Virus record (IMG/VR): IMGVR_UViG_3300029309_000046 | Coordinates: 1-56,835 of that record | Origin: a virus | Length of the DNA: 56,835 nucleotides | Direction: 5' to 3' (one strand) | Shown: piece by piece, positions 26,658 to 35,211 of the stretch | Numbering within the stretch: position 1 is the first letter of the stretch | Layout of the letters: each line of letters opens with the position of its first letter | Program-made: the position numbers and the translations under genes | Notes under the pieces: model-generated | Seen by the model: only the letters and a program-made list of their open reading frames with translations | Databases searched by the model: none | What the model was told of the DNA's origin: nothing

Positions 26658-27206
26658 ATGGAAAATCTAGACATCGAAAAGTTCTCGAACATTGAATTAA
26701 GTAAAGATGACGTAAAGTCTATTTCTGATAAATGTAATGAACTTAAAAATCTTCATAAAGAAATTGAAGATAAAGATAAAGAGATTTCTGAGTTAAAGAA
26801 AAAAGCTAAAGAGTATGAGGAACGAACAATTCCTGATATGATGCAGGAAGCTGGTGTGTCTAAACTAGAACTAGCTGACGGCACTAAGGTTGAAGTAAAA
26901 CCTTTTTATGCCGCAAAAATTCCTGAGTCAAGAAACGATGAAGCTTTTGGTTGGCTTAGAGATAACGGTCATGGCGACATGATCAAAAATGTCTTGACGG
27001 CAAATATAGATAAAGGGCAAGATAATCAAGTTTCAGAACTCGTAAGAATTTGTGAACAACTTGGTTTTGCTTATACTCAAAAACAAAAAGTAGAACCTAT
27101 GACCTTAAAAGCATTTGTTAAAGAGCAAGTGGAAAAAGGGGAGCAGGTTCCATTTGATATGTTTGGAGTATATATTGCTAACAAGACAAAAATAACGAAC
27201 AAATAA
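26658..27206 (+). CDS. Conserved phage replication-module protein, coiled coil N-terminus
   Basis: 182 residues with AGGAGG upstream. Residues 15-60 are a charged coiled coil (NLHKEIEDKDKEISELKKKA), followed by KLELADGTKVEVKPFYAAKI, EAFGWLRDNGHGDMIKN and TLKAFVKEQVEKGEQVPFDM. This arrangement is widespread in phages next to primase and polymerase genes, but its function is not established. A DNA-associated role is inferred from context. Confidence 0.7.
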   Translation: MENLDIEKFSNIELSKDDVKSISDKCNELKNLHKEIEDKDKEISELKKKAKEYEERTIPDMMQEAGVSKLELADGTKVEVKPFYAAKIPESRNDEAFGWLRDNGHGDMIKNVLTANIDKGQDNQVSELVRICEQLGFAYTQKQKVEPMTLKAFVKEQVEKGEQVPFDMFGVYIANKTKITNK

Positions 27207-27219
27207 TAACGGAGTAACT

Positions 27220-28011
27220 ATGAAGTTAAACGATAAAAAAGAAGTCGCTACTAGAGAAGCTGGTGGTGCTGTTGCAAATATTAATTTGGAACAATTTGCA
27301 GATCAAGGTTTTGAAAACGTAGACTCAAAGAGTCTGGCATTACCTTTTTTAAAAATACTTGGTCAACTATCTCCACAAGTAACGCAAGGAGATTCTCAAT
27401 TCATACCTGAGGCAAGACCTGGTATGATTTTCAACACAGTCACAAATCAATTATATGATGGCCAAAAAGGAATTTCAGTAGTTCCTTGTTTTTATAAGCT
27501 TGAGTATATTGAATGGAGAGATAGAGGTCAGGAAGGTAGTTCTGCGCCAGTAAATATCTATCCATCAGACAGTGATATCATGTCAAAGACAACTAGAGAC
27601 GACAAGAATAAAGACAGACTTGAGAACGGAAACTATGTCGAAGAGACTGCTTCTCATTATGTTTTAATTGTTGAAGATAAAGATGTGTCTAGCACTGCGA
27701 TGATGACAATGAAATCTACTCAAAGAAAAAAGTCTAAGAAGTGGAATTCTATGATGATGTCAGTTCGAGAGAAGAAAAAAGATGGGTCTGGTTACTTTAA
27801 GCCAGCACCATTTACTCAAATGTACACACTCAAAACGGTACTAGAAAAGAACAATCTTGGTTCTTGGTACGGTTGGGAGATTGAACATCAAGGTACAATT
27901 CAATCGAAAGATGTCTTAGAAGCGGCTTATACTTTTTACAACAGCTGTAAACAAGGGGCTGTAAAAGTTAATCACGATAAAGAAGAGTCCGTAGAGAAAA
28001 CACCATTCTAG
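27220..28011 (+). CDS. Possible single-stranded DNA-binding protein
   Basis: 263 residues, CGGAG upstream. Segments LPFLKILGQLSPQVTQG, GQKGISVVPCFYKLEYIEW and ASHYVLIVED suggest a beta-barrel core, with a basic patch (QRKKSKKWNSMMM). It ends EESVEKTPF, an acidic tail with a terminal Phe like phage SSB proteins such as T7 gp2.5. Location between replication genes fits. The SSB idea is inference; no OB-fold motif can be proven by eye. Confidence 0.6.
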   Translation: MKLNDKKEVATREAGGAVANINLEQFADQGFENVDSKSLALPFLKILGQLSPQVTQGDSQFIPEARPGMIFNTVTNQLYDGQKGISVVPCFYKLEYIEWRDRGQEGSSAPVNIYPSDSDIMSKTTRDDKNKDRLENGNYVEETASHYVLIVEDKDVSSTAMMTMKSTQRKKSKKWNSMMMSVREKKKDGSGYFKPAPFTQMYTLKTVLEKNNLGSWYGWEIEHQGTIQSKDVLEAAYTFYNSCKQGAVKVNHDKEESVEKTPF

Positions 28012-28012
28012 T

Positions 28013-29587
28013 ATGGACATACTTGACAAAACCCTGGGGGAGTTTGTAGAACTCTTCCAGGGTTCAAATACATATTTTGGAGCTTCCAAACCTCTAGGAC
28101 AAACACGTAGTCGAGACGGTAAGCAAGAGTTCAGACATTGGGTTGAGCCTAATCCAATGACCAAAGAACATTGGTTACAACATTTAAAAGGAGAAGCTTA
28201 CTATGGATCTGTCCCTATCAGAGATGATAATACATGCAGTTGGGGGGTCATCGATGTTGATCGTTATAATATACAGCATAAGGAAATTATATCGATTATA
28301 CGGAAAAGGAAATACCCATTAATTCCATTCAGATCTAAATCTAATGGATTACATTTAATATTATTTATAGATGGTGTTGTTGAAGCATCATCAATGCGAA
28401 AAAAATTAATTGAACTTGCTTCTGATTTAGGAATCAATGATTCAACAACAGATATTTATCCTGCACAAGATCAAGTTGATTTAACCCCGGAAAAGTGGGA
28501 CGACAAACACAAAGGTAGTTTTGTTAACCTACCATATCAAAAAGCACACATGACAACTAGGTTAGCAATGGATGATAATGCTAACGGAATAAAATTAGAA
28601 AATTTATACGAATTTGTATCTCAACACAGATTGACACCTGAACAATTTAAAAAATTAAAAATATTTCAAGACGATGAAACAAAAGATTATCCTCCTTGCG
28701 TAATCAACTTTATGAAAAACAAAGTTAAAAAAGGAGAAGGCCGTAACGATGCAATGTTCAATGTTGCAGTATTAAGCAAGAAAATAAACCCTGATCCCGT
28801 CATGTATCAAGATTGGACAAGAAAAATGATGAACAAGGTATGCAGTGAAGAATTACATCCAAAAGAATTAGAAAATATTTTTAGAGGCGTTGAAAACAAA
28901 GACTATGCTTATAAATGTAAAACATCTATTGCAAGAGTACATTGTGTATCTAGCACATGTGTAAGAAGAAAATACGGAATAGGTTTGAATGAAGCAATTC
29001 CTGAGGTAGGTAAATTAATTAAAGTTAACTCATACCCTGAACCATATTGGATTTTACCAATACAAGGTAAATCAGTTCGTTTATCTACAAAACAATTATA
29101 TCAACAACAACTGCTTGGAGAACAATTATTAAATTACGATATAGTTTGGAGACCTCTTAAACCATCTAAACGTGATCCTGATCCTTACAGAGATTGGTTG
29201 GAAGAGTTAGTCTCTAACAAACAAGACATGGAAGGTTTTGATGCACATGAAGAACAAAGTGATGTGTTTAATTCTAGGCTATCACAATTTCTTGAGGACG
29301 TGGAGGACACAACAGAGTTTGATCAAATCGATTCTGGTAACATTTGGATTGATAAAATAGAAATGAGATTTAAGCTAGAAACCTTTAGAAAGTTTATGAA
29401 AAAGATGGGGTATAATTGGTCAGAAAAAGATTGTACTAAATTTTTAGAAGCGGGAGGAGCAATACCTAAAAAGAAATTTCAAAACATTGACACACGTCAT
29501 TGGGTTGTAAATTTACCAAAACAAACAGAGCATAAAAATAAAGATGTCAAATTCGTTAAACAAAAAGCTGCGTGGGAAGACAATTAA
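28013..29587 (+). CDS. Archaeo-eukaryotic-type primase (TOTE/AEP-like)
   Basis: 524 residues. WGVIDVDRY gives the metal-binding pair D81/D83, FRSKSNGLHLILF at 106-118 the conserved Ser-x-His-type strand, and GSFVNLPY at 168-175 the following motif of AEP primases. A C-terminal Cys cluster (YKCKTSIARVHC, STCVRRKYG) may bind zinc. It would make primers for the family A polymerase. The last 44 bases overlap the helicase gene. Confidence 0.85.
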   Translation: MDILDKTLGEFVELFQGSNTYFGASKPLGQTRSRDGKQEFRHWVEPNPMTKEHWLQHLKGEAYYGSVPIRDDNTCSWGVIDVDRYNIQHKEIISIIRKRKYPLIPFRSKSNGLHLILFIDGVVEASSMRKKLIELASDLGINDSTTDIYPAQDQVDLTPEKWDDKHKGSFVNLPYQKAHMTTRLAMDDNANGIKLENLYEFVSQHRLTPEQFKKLKIFQDDETKDYPPCVINFMKNKVKKGEGRNDAMFNVAVLSKKINPDPVMYQDWTRKMMNKVCSEELHPKELENIFRGVENKDYAYKCKTSIARVHCVSSTCVRRKYGIGLNEAIPEVGKLIKVNSYPEPYWILPIQGKSVRLSTKQLYQQQLLGEQLLNYDIVWRPLKPSKRDPDPYRDWLEELVSNKQDMEGFDAHEEQSDVFNSRLSQFLEDVEDTTEFDQIDSGNIWIDKIEMRFKLETFRKFMKKMGYNWSEKDCTKFLEAGGAIPKKKFQNIDTRHWVVNLPKQTEHKNKDVKFVKQKAAWEDN

Positions 29588-31154
29588 AATTTTTGGACCT
29601 CCTGGAACGGGTAAGACTGAAAACTTACTCAAAAGAGTTCAAAGGTATCTCAAACAAGGGATATCACCGTCCGAAATATGTTACATATCTTTTACAAATA
29701 AAGCCGTTGATGAATGCGTTAGTAGAGTCAGAAAAAAATTTAAAGAATATGATGAGGATGATTTTATATACTTTCGAACATTACATTCTTTGGCCCGACA
29801 ACAGTTTGCTGAAATTCCCGTATTAGATCCTAGAGCAGATTTATTAATGTTCCATACTCAATACGGCACTGTAAAAATAAATTTTAAAAACGAATATGAT
29901 GAGGCTAAAGTTTATAACAATTGGTCCTTACAGATATACGACCGTGCAAGGAACATGAAAATAGATCCGATAGTTTTGTATAAACAACAACCCAGAAAAG
30001 CGGTGCGTCTACAACAATTCAAATCTATTATCGCAGGCTACGAGGAGTTTAAAACAATGGAGATGGAGAACGGCCAACGGACACCGGATCGTTTAGATTT
30101 CACTGACATGGTAAAAAAGTTTATTGATGATGCAGGCAATCTACCCATAAAAGTATTAATGGTAGATGAAGCTCAGGACCTGACACCGTTGCAGTGGGAT
30201 ATGGTTGTTAAAATTGCAAAGAATGTTTGGAGAGTTTACATCGCAGGAGATGACGATCAAGCTATTTATGAATGGAACGGGGCAGAGGTGGAATATTTTC
30301 AAAGTTTTCCAGGTAGAAATATTATTTTAAAAAAATCAGTAAGATTAAATAAGAATGTGCATTTCTTTTCTAAATGTTTATTGCAAGGGATGAAGAATAA
30401 CAGAGTAGAAAAAGAGTTTTATTCTAATGATAAAGAGGGGAGTATTCATTATTGGAATAGTTTAAAAAAGGTGCCTTGGAAAACAAAAGGAACTTGGTTA
30501 GTTCTCGCAAGAATTAACGATGTAAAGAAAGAATTACAAGAAGAGGCTAAAAATTTATCTTTGTATTATCAAGATGTAAAAGGTAATAAATCTTTTGATA
30601 TTAATCAGTTTCAAGCAATTCAATATTGGGAGAAAGTTTGTGAGGGTGGAAGCATTACAAGAGAGGAAGCTTGTATTATGTATGAGTATTTATTGAACAT
30701 AGATCACGGATTTAGATCTCAAGAAAGTAAAAAATGGTCTTTTGCCCATCCTAATCAAGTGTTTAATTTTGATGAATTACATCTCAGATGTGGTATGAGA
30801 GATGAAAAAGGATCATGGTTAAAAGTGTTTAAAAGAAAATTTAAGGAAAAAGATAAACAATATTTTTTAAAGATGATAAAAGAGGGGGTGGATTTATCTC
30901 AACCTCCTAAAATTATTATAGATACTATACATCAAGTAAAAGGTGGAGAGGCAGATAACGTTGTTTTATCAAGTAAATGTAACTTTCCATCACATTACGA
31001 AAAAAAAAATTTATCTGAAAAGATTAAAGAGCTTCGGGTTTGGTATACGGGTGCTACCAGATCTAAAGGAACATTACATTTGTTAGGCACTCATCATCAA
31101 TATAATTTTCCGTTAGGAAAATATTATAAATTATACGAGGCTAATTATGTTTAG
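29544..31154 (+). CDS. SF1 UvrD/Dda-like DNA helicase
   Basis: 536 residues. FGPPGTGKT at 17-25 is Walker A, YISFTNKAVDECVSRVR motif Ia, RTLHSLARQ next, VLMVDEAQDL (D208/E209) Walker B, AGDDDQAIYEW motif III, and DTIHQVKGGEADNVVLS with WYTGATRSKGTLHL motifs V/VI. It unwinds DNA during replication or recombination. It overlaps the primase 3' end by 44 bases, suggesting tight coupling, and its own 3' end overlaps the next gene by 8 bases. Confidence 0.92.
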   Translation: MSNSLNKKLRGKTIKIFGPPGTGKTENLLKRVQRYLKQGISPSEICYISFTNKAVDECVSRVRKKFKEYDEDDFIYFRTLHSLARQQFAEIPVLDPRADLLMFHTQYGTVKINFKNEYDEAKVYNNWSLQIYDRARNMKIDPIVLYKQQPRKAVRLQQFKSIIAGYEEFKTMEMENGQRTPDRLDFTDMVKKFIDDAGNLPIKVLMVDEAQDLTPLQWDMVVKIAKNVWRVYIAGDDDQAIYEWNGAEVEYFQSFPGRNIILKKSVRLNKNVHFFSKCLLQGMKNNRVEKEFYSNDKEGSIHYWNSLKKVPWKTKGTWLVLARINDVKKELQEEAKNLSLYYQDVKGNKSFDINQFQAIQYWEKVCEGGSITREEACIMYEYLLNIDHGFRSQESKKWSFAHPNQVFNFDELHLRCGMRDEKGSWLKVFKRKFKEKDKQYFLKMIKEGVDLSQPPKIIIDTIHQVKGGEADNVVLSSKCNFPSHYEKKNLSEKIKELRVWYTGATRSKGTLHLLGTHHQYNFPLGKYYKLYEANYV

Positions 31155-31350
31155 AAGAGTAATAATTCAAGCTTTGGAGGATAGGTACAATGCACAAATT
31201 TCTGAAGCTGAAGCAACAATAAAAATTTATTTAGAGCAACCGGTTGGAATAGGAGAACATCCTCAACATGTAGATGAGGTAGATAAATTAATTGAAAAGA
31301 TTGCAAATGCTGAAGAGAAAATAAAAGTTTTGCAGGAGTATAAGCTATGA
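31147..31350 (+). CDS. Conserved hypothetical protein, 67 aa
   Basis: GAGG six bases before the ATG. The sequence ALEDRYNAQISEAEATIKIY, then GIGEHPQHVDEVDKLIEKI, is a long amphipathic helix pair conserved among marine phage replication modules. No catalytic motif. It overlaps the DUF3310 gene by four bases. Confidence 0.7.
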   Translation: MFRRVIIQALEDRYNAQISEAEATIKIYLEQPVGIGEHPQHVDEVDKLIEKIANAEEKIKVLQEYKL

Positions 31351-31592
31351 GTGATAAAGATATGTTTGATGAAGCTTTTCCACAAGATAAGCAGATTGGG
31401 GGGAGTCATTATAAATTTTTTGAGATTCAACCGTATGAATTCATTGCAAAAAATGATTTATCGTTTTTTCAAGGCAATGTTGTTAAATATGTATGCAGAT
31501 ATAAACATAAAAATGGAATTGAAGATTTAGAAAAAATAAAACATTACTGTGATTTAGAAATTAAAAAATTAAAAGACGCTAAAAAGAAATGA
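31347..31592 (+). CDS. DUF3310 protein
   Basis: 81 residues, AGGAG eight bases upstream. KQIGGSHYKFFEIQPYEFIA followed by GNVVKYVCRYKHKNGIEDLEKIKHY is the DUF3310 signature, common in phage replication modules and often labelled as nucleotide kinase-like without proof. Overlaps neighbours on both sides as ATGA-type junctions. Confidence 0.85.
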   Translation: MSDKDMFDEAFPQDKQIGGSHYKFFEIQPYEFIAKNDLSFFQGNVVKYVCRYKHKNGIEDLEKIKHYCDLEIKKLKDAKKK

Positions 31593-31732
31593 TTGAAGAT
31601 AAAAGATTATCAAAAACACTTTTAAAAAATCATTATGAATGGTGTAAAAAAAATGGCAGAGAAACAAAATGGTATAAAGAAGCAAAAAAACAATTGTTTA
31701 AAGTGCCAAAAAAAACCCGTAATAATCCATAA
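31589..31732 (+). CDS. Small basic protein, 47 aa
   Basis: ATG overlaps the DUF3310 stop as ATGA. The product MIEDKRLSKTLLKNHYEWCK is Lys-rich and helical, with WCKKNGRETKWYKEAKKQL. It overlaps the zinc-ribbon frame at 31653. Function unknown. Confidence 0.5.
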   Translation: MIEDKRLSKTLLKNHYEWCKKNGRETKWYKEAKKQLFKVPKKTRNNP

Positions 31733-31796
31733 TAAAGTTTATTATTGTGCAGATTGTTATATAACTTACGTAATAAAAAATGACACATCAACTTAA
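31653..31796 (+). CDS. Small zinc-ribbon protein, 47 aa
   Basis: Contains CLKC and CADC separated by 13 residues, with VIIHNKVYYCADC between, a clear two-CxxC zinc-ribbon layout. The frame overlaps the 47-aa gene upstream and the first 17 bases of the DNA polymerase. No ribosome binding site is visible. Zinc-ribbon small proteins ahead of polA recur in marine phages; function unknown. Confidence 0.55.
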   Translation: MAEKQNGIKKQKNNCLKCQKKPVIIHNKVYYCADCYITYVIKNDTST

Positions 31797-33648
31797 TTTT
31801 ATATACAACGACAGTGATTGGATCTGTCCTTCAGAATATCCAGATTTATCTCAAGCAAAAGAAATAGCAATCGATCTTGAAACAAAAGATCCAAATATCA
31901 AAACAAAAGGATCAGGGTGGGCCACATTTGATGGAGGAATTGTTGGCTTTGCTGTGGCGGCCTTCGATCAACAATGGTATTTTCCAATTCAACACGATGC
32001 AGGCGGTAACATGGATTTAACAATTACGTGTGCATGGTTTCAAGATATTTTAAAAACTCCTGCAACTAAAATTTTTCATAACGCAAGCTATGATGTGGGT
32101 TGGTTGTTAGTAAATGGTTTCGAAATAAATGGTAAGATAGTTGATACAATGGTTGCGGCTGCTATCGTAAATGAAAATAGATTTAGTTTTAGTTTAAATG
32201 CTTGTGCAAAAGACTATTTAGGTGAAATCAAAAATGAAACGTTTCTAAACGAAAAAGCTAAAGAATGGGGAATTGACCCTAAAGCTGATCTCTGGAGACT
32301 GCCTGCGGGCTACGTAGGCTTCTATGCTGAGCAAGATGCAGGGTTAACCCTACGGCTTTGGCAAAGACTAAAACAAGAGATTATAAAACAAGATCTTCAT
32401 GATGTTTGGGAAATGGAAATGGAGTTGCTTCCTATCTTAATCAAGATGAGACAACGGGGAATAAGAGTGGATGAAGCAAAAGCTCACTCTTTAAAAAAAG
32501 AGTTTAAAGAAAAAGAATCTATCGTTCTTAAAAAAATAAAAGATGAAACTACTATTAATGTAGATATTTGGGCGGCCAGATCTGTCGCGCAAGTGTTTGA
32601 TCGTATTGGTGTTGAGTACCCACGGACAACGAAAACCGAAGAACCTAGCTTCACGCAAAATTGGCTAATGAACTGTAGTAACCCGATAGCGCAACTAATA
32701 AGAGAAGCAAGAGAAATAAATAAATTCCATTCAACATTCATAGACTCCATTTTAAGATACACCCACAAAGGTAGAATTCATTCTGAAATAAATCAATTAA
32801 GATCTGATCAGGGCGGAACTGTTTCAGGGCGTTTATCATATTCAAATCCGAACTTACAACAAATCCCTGCAAGAAACAAAGAGTTTGGAGATAAAATTCG
32901 TGGATTATTTTTAGCTGAAGAAGGAAGACAATGGGGTAGCTTTGATTATTCACAACAAGAGCCTAGACTTGTGGCTCATTACGCGGCCTCAGTTGCAAAA
33001 CAATTTCCGGGGGCTGACGAATTTATTCAAGCTTATGAAAATGAAGAAGCTGACTTTCATCAAATAGTGGCTGACATGGCAGGCATATCAAGAACTCAAG
33101 CTAAAACAATTAACCTTGGACTATTCTATGGTATGGGTAAGGCCAAATTAGCTAAAGAGTTAGGTATAGATAAAGACTCTGCTGAAAGGCTTTTGATAAC
33201 TTATAATGACAGAGTGCCATTTGTTAAAAAATTAGCTGTAGAGGTGACTAACAGTGCCTCAAAATATGGCTTTATTCGAACGTTAAAGGGCCGTAAATGC
33301 CGATTTGACATGTGGGAGCCATCTACCTTCGGAATGAATAAAGCTATGCACTACGAGGAGGCTAAGGCCATTTATGGAAATAACATCAGAAGGGCTTTTA
33401 CCTACAAAGCTTTAAACAGATTGATACAAGGGTCAGCGGCCGATCAAACTAAACAAGCTATGATTGATTGTTATAAAGCGGGGTTTATGCCTTTACTACA
33501 AATTCATGATGAATTATGTTTTTCAATTGGAAATGAAAATGAAATTAAAACAATAAAAGAAAAGATGGAAAATGCAGTCGACAGTCTCAAAGTACCTTCC
33601 AAAGTTGATATTGCCCTCGGACGATCCTGGGGAGAAGCTAAGGAATAA
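31780..33648 (+). CDS. DNA polymerase A family (T7-like) with 3'-5' exonuclease
   Basis: 622 residues. Exonuclease motif I is IDLETK (D32, E34), with HNASYDVGWLL and YAEQDAGLTLRLW as motifs II and III. Polymerase motif A is FDYSQQEPR (D389), motif B RTQAKTINLGLFYG (R438, K442, Y450) and motif C QIHDELCFS (H576-D577-E578). The residue matching E. coli Pol I F762 is L446. It replicates the phage genome. ATG lies inside the zinc-ribbon frame, and no ribosome binding site is obvious. Confidence 0.96.
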   Translation: MTHQLNFIYNDSDWICPSEYPDLSQAKEIAIDLETKDPNIKTKGSGWATFDGGIVGFAVAAFDQQWYFPIQHDAGGNMDLTITCAWFQDILKTPATKIFHNASYDVGWLLVNGFEINGKIVDTMVAAAIVNENRFSFSLNACAKDYLGEIKNETFLNEKAKEWGIDPKADLWRLPAGYVGFYAEQDAGLTLRLWQRLKQEIIKQDLHDVWEMEMELLPILIKMRQRGIRVDEAKAHSLKKEFKEKESIVLKKIKDETTINVDIWAARSVAQVFDRIGVEYPRTTKTEEPSFTQNWLMNCSNPIAQLIREAREINKFHSTFIDSILRYTHKGRIHSEINQLRSDQGGTVSGRLSYSNPNLQQIPARNKEFGDKIRGLFLAEEGRQWGSFDYSQQEPRLVAHYAASVAKQFPGADEFIQAYENEEADFHQIVADMAGISRTQAKTINLGLFYGMGKAKLAKELGIDKDSAERLLITYNDRVPFVKKLAVEVTNSASKYGFIRTLKGRKCRFDMWEPSTFGMNKAMHYEEAKAIYGNNIRRAFTYKALNRLIQGSAADQTKQAMIDCYKAGFMPLLQIHDELCFSIGNENEIKTIKEKMENAVDSLKVPSKVDIALGRSWGEAKE

Positions 33649-33677
33649 TAATTGCAATCACTGTAATAACACAAGAG

Positions 33678-33815
33678 TTAATCTTGTGATTGAGGATCTT
33701 GAGATTCTTCATTCATCTCCTTGTCCTCATTGTTCTCCGACTCCTTCTTACTTTCGCTCTCTTGGATTTTTTTAAGTTCTTTATAATAGTTTGGGTGTTT
33801 CCATTCAAATGACAT
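33678..33815 (-). CDS. Small acidic protein, 45 aa
   Basis: Minus-strand ATG at 33815 has AAAGGA about 8 bases upstream. Product begins MSFEWKHPNYYKELKKIQES and ends in a Glu/Asp/Ser/Gln-rich tail. It is the last gene of the minus-strand run that starts at 35490. An open + strand frame with two CxxC pairs covers the same bases (33572-33775). Confidence 0.6.
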   Translation of the reverse strand: MSFEWKHPNYYKELKKIQESESKKESENNEDKEMNEESQDPQSQD

Positions 33816-33860
33816 ATCTTTTTCCTTTTAGTTTATTTGTGAATATGGTCAAGATTGTTG

Positions 33861-34505
33861 TTATTTATTTAAACGTTTTAACTTTGCTTTATACTTTTTC
33901 AAGTAAGTCAAAGTTGTTTTATTTTTTGTTTCCCACTTTTTTACCAAAGCTTCAAAGTGTTTTATCTTTTTAAGCTTTTTGTCTTCAGGCGAGAGAACAA
34001 TTTTCTTTTTTTTCAAAGTACCATTTAACCAACCTTTGAATTGTACATACTTAATCATGTCCAATTCTAGTTCAGCTTGTTGGTAGCAATGATGGTTCAT
34101 GTTTGGCCTCAACCATTTATGAACCATGTGCGATACATCATGGATTAATCTTCTCCATCCATTATGTAAAGTTGACGGATCACCGGATAAGCAGATCCAA
34201 CATTTTCTAGTCCATGTCTCATAAGATTTTTTTCCTAAAGGTCTTATAAGCCTAATGGGCATTTTTCTATTAACCCATTTATATTCACCCCAGCCGTTAT
34301 AATTTCTAGCTGTTTTTTTTCTTCCAAACTTTCTAACTAAAAGTCGATATGCTCGTTGAGCTTCTTCTTTAGTTATGTATGGAAGAACATCGGGCAATGT
34401 TGAATTGCAATCTCGATATTTTTTCATGGTATTAAATTTGACATCTAACGATGCCATCATTGAGTCTAACTTGGTTAGAGTTTGACTGACTGATTTTTCA
34501 CTCAT
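33861..34505 (-). CDS. Putative zincin-like protein with HDVSH motif
   Basis: 214 residues, AAGGAG six bases before the ATG. Residues 117-152 read WRRLIHDVSHMVHKWLRP, then NHHCYQQAELELDMIKYV: an HxxxH pair (H122, H126) with Asp where HExxH has Glu, plus downstream His and Glu residues. KCWICLSGD adds a CxxC. This resembles a minimal metallopeptidase but the Asp makes activity uncertain. C-terminal 60 residues are Lys-rich. Not assigned to a named family. Confidence 0.6.
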   Translation of the reverse strand: MSEKSVSQTLTKLDSMMASLDVKFNTMKKYRDCNSTLPDVLPYITKEEAQRAYRLLVRKFGRKKTARNYNGWGEYKWVNRKMPIRLIRPLGKKSYETWTRKCWICLSGDPSTLHNGWRRLIHDVSHMVHKWLRPNMNHHCYQQAELELDMIKYVQFKGWLNGTLKKKKIVLSPEDKKLKKIKHFEALVKKWETKNKTTLTYLKKYKAKLKRLNK

Positions 34506-34797
34506 GTTGCTCTCCTTGTTACTTGACCATATTCACGATGTTTAATAACTAAGTGACTTTTCTTATCACTAATAAAAATTTCTCATAAAAATTTTTATAT
34601 TGACATTATACCAAATTGGGTTTTGTACTTTTTGGTAAAAATATTTTTTTGTTAAATTCTAGAGCGATGAAGTTTTAGGGTGTTTAATTATAGATGCGAC
34701 AATTCGCAACTTTCTGGGATTTTGTGGGATTTCAGTTTTTTGAGGACAAACCTCCTCTAACAATGTTTTGAAAACAAAATTTGCAAATTAATTTTTT
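34506..34797. other. Non-coding gap with promoter and small inverted repeat
   Basis: 292 bases without a convincing gene. It holds the extended -10 promoter at 34605-34613, a 5-bp inverted repeat TGCGA-CAAT-TCGCA at 34695-34708, and a TGGGATTT direct repeat near 34715-34735. The rest is A/T tracts. I see no gene or clear terminator. Confidence 0.5.
34600..34613 (-). promoter_or_regulatory. Extended -10 promoter for the 34505 gene
   Basis: On the minus strand TGGTATAAT occupies 34613-34605, a perfect -10 with the TGn extension, about 100 bases before the ATG at 34505. The -35 region is poor, as expected for extended -10 promoters. Recognition by host sigma-70 is inferred. Confidence 0.5.
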
Positions 34798-34986
34798 TTA
34801 ACTTGCTATGTCTAAAAGACCTTTTTTTGCGTCTTCGACACTTTGATCATTGATCTTAGTTCTAAGATCTTTAATCTTAATATCTATCCATTTCATATCA
34901 GGTGTCACTCTTCCTTGGCTCAAAGCTTGGTTTGCCCACTTTGATTCCAATTGGAGTTTCTCCGATATTAACTTTTGTAGTTGCAT
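34798..34986 (-). CDS. Small helical protein, 62 aa
   Basis: ATG at 34986 is chosen because GAGGAGG lies 9 bases upstream; an in-frame TTG at 34995 overlaps that site. Product MQLQKLISEKLQLESKWANQ continues helical with KWIDIKIKDLRTKIND. It overlaps the upstream 92-aa gene in another frame over about 90 bases. Function unknown. Confidence 0.6.
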   Translation of the reverse strand: MQLQKLISEKLQLESKWANQALSQGRVTPDMKWIDIKIKDLRTKINDQSVEDAKKGLLDIAS

Positions 34987-35176
34987 CTCGGTCAACCTCC
35001 TCGAAGGTTAAGAACAAATGGTCAGGATTATGATATCCAGGCCCTTCTCTTTCTGTTACAACACCTGAGGCAACCTTCTTTACAAAATCCTCAAGTACGG
35101 CCTTATCGTTCTCAGCCTCAAGCATCTCATCAATATATATATTTTTATAGTTTGCTTGGACGCGATAAAGCTTCAT
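34898..35176 (-). CDS. Conserved hypothetical protein, 92 aa
   Basis: MKLYRVQANYKNIYIDEMLE opens an alpha/beta domain (EAENDKAVLEDFVKKVASGV, then HLFLTFEEVD). No ribosome binding site is seen; a TATAAT five bases before the ATG would give a leaderless transcript if used. The last 30 residues overlap the next gene and look less ordered. Function unknown. Confidence 0.6.
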   Translation of the reverse strand: MKLYRVQANYKNIYIDEMLEAENDKAVLEDFVKKVASGVVTEREGPGYHNPDHLFLTFEEVDRDATTKVNIGETPIGIKVGKPSFEPRKSDT

Positions 35177-35211
35177 GCAAGATTATATATCAAAATGTGA
35201 TATAAATGCAA

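Noticed and set aside
33572-33775. Open + strand frame starting in the polymerase gene with two CxxC pairs
   Set aside because: Not listed as a gene because it needs a start deep in polA, and the minus-strand gene at 33678-33815 has a better start and ribosome binding site. Kept as a finding.
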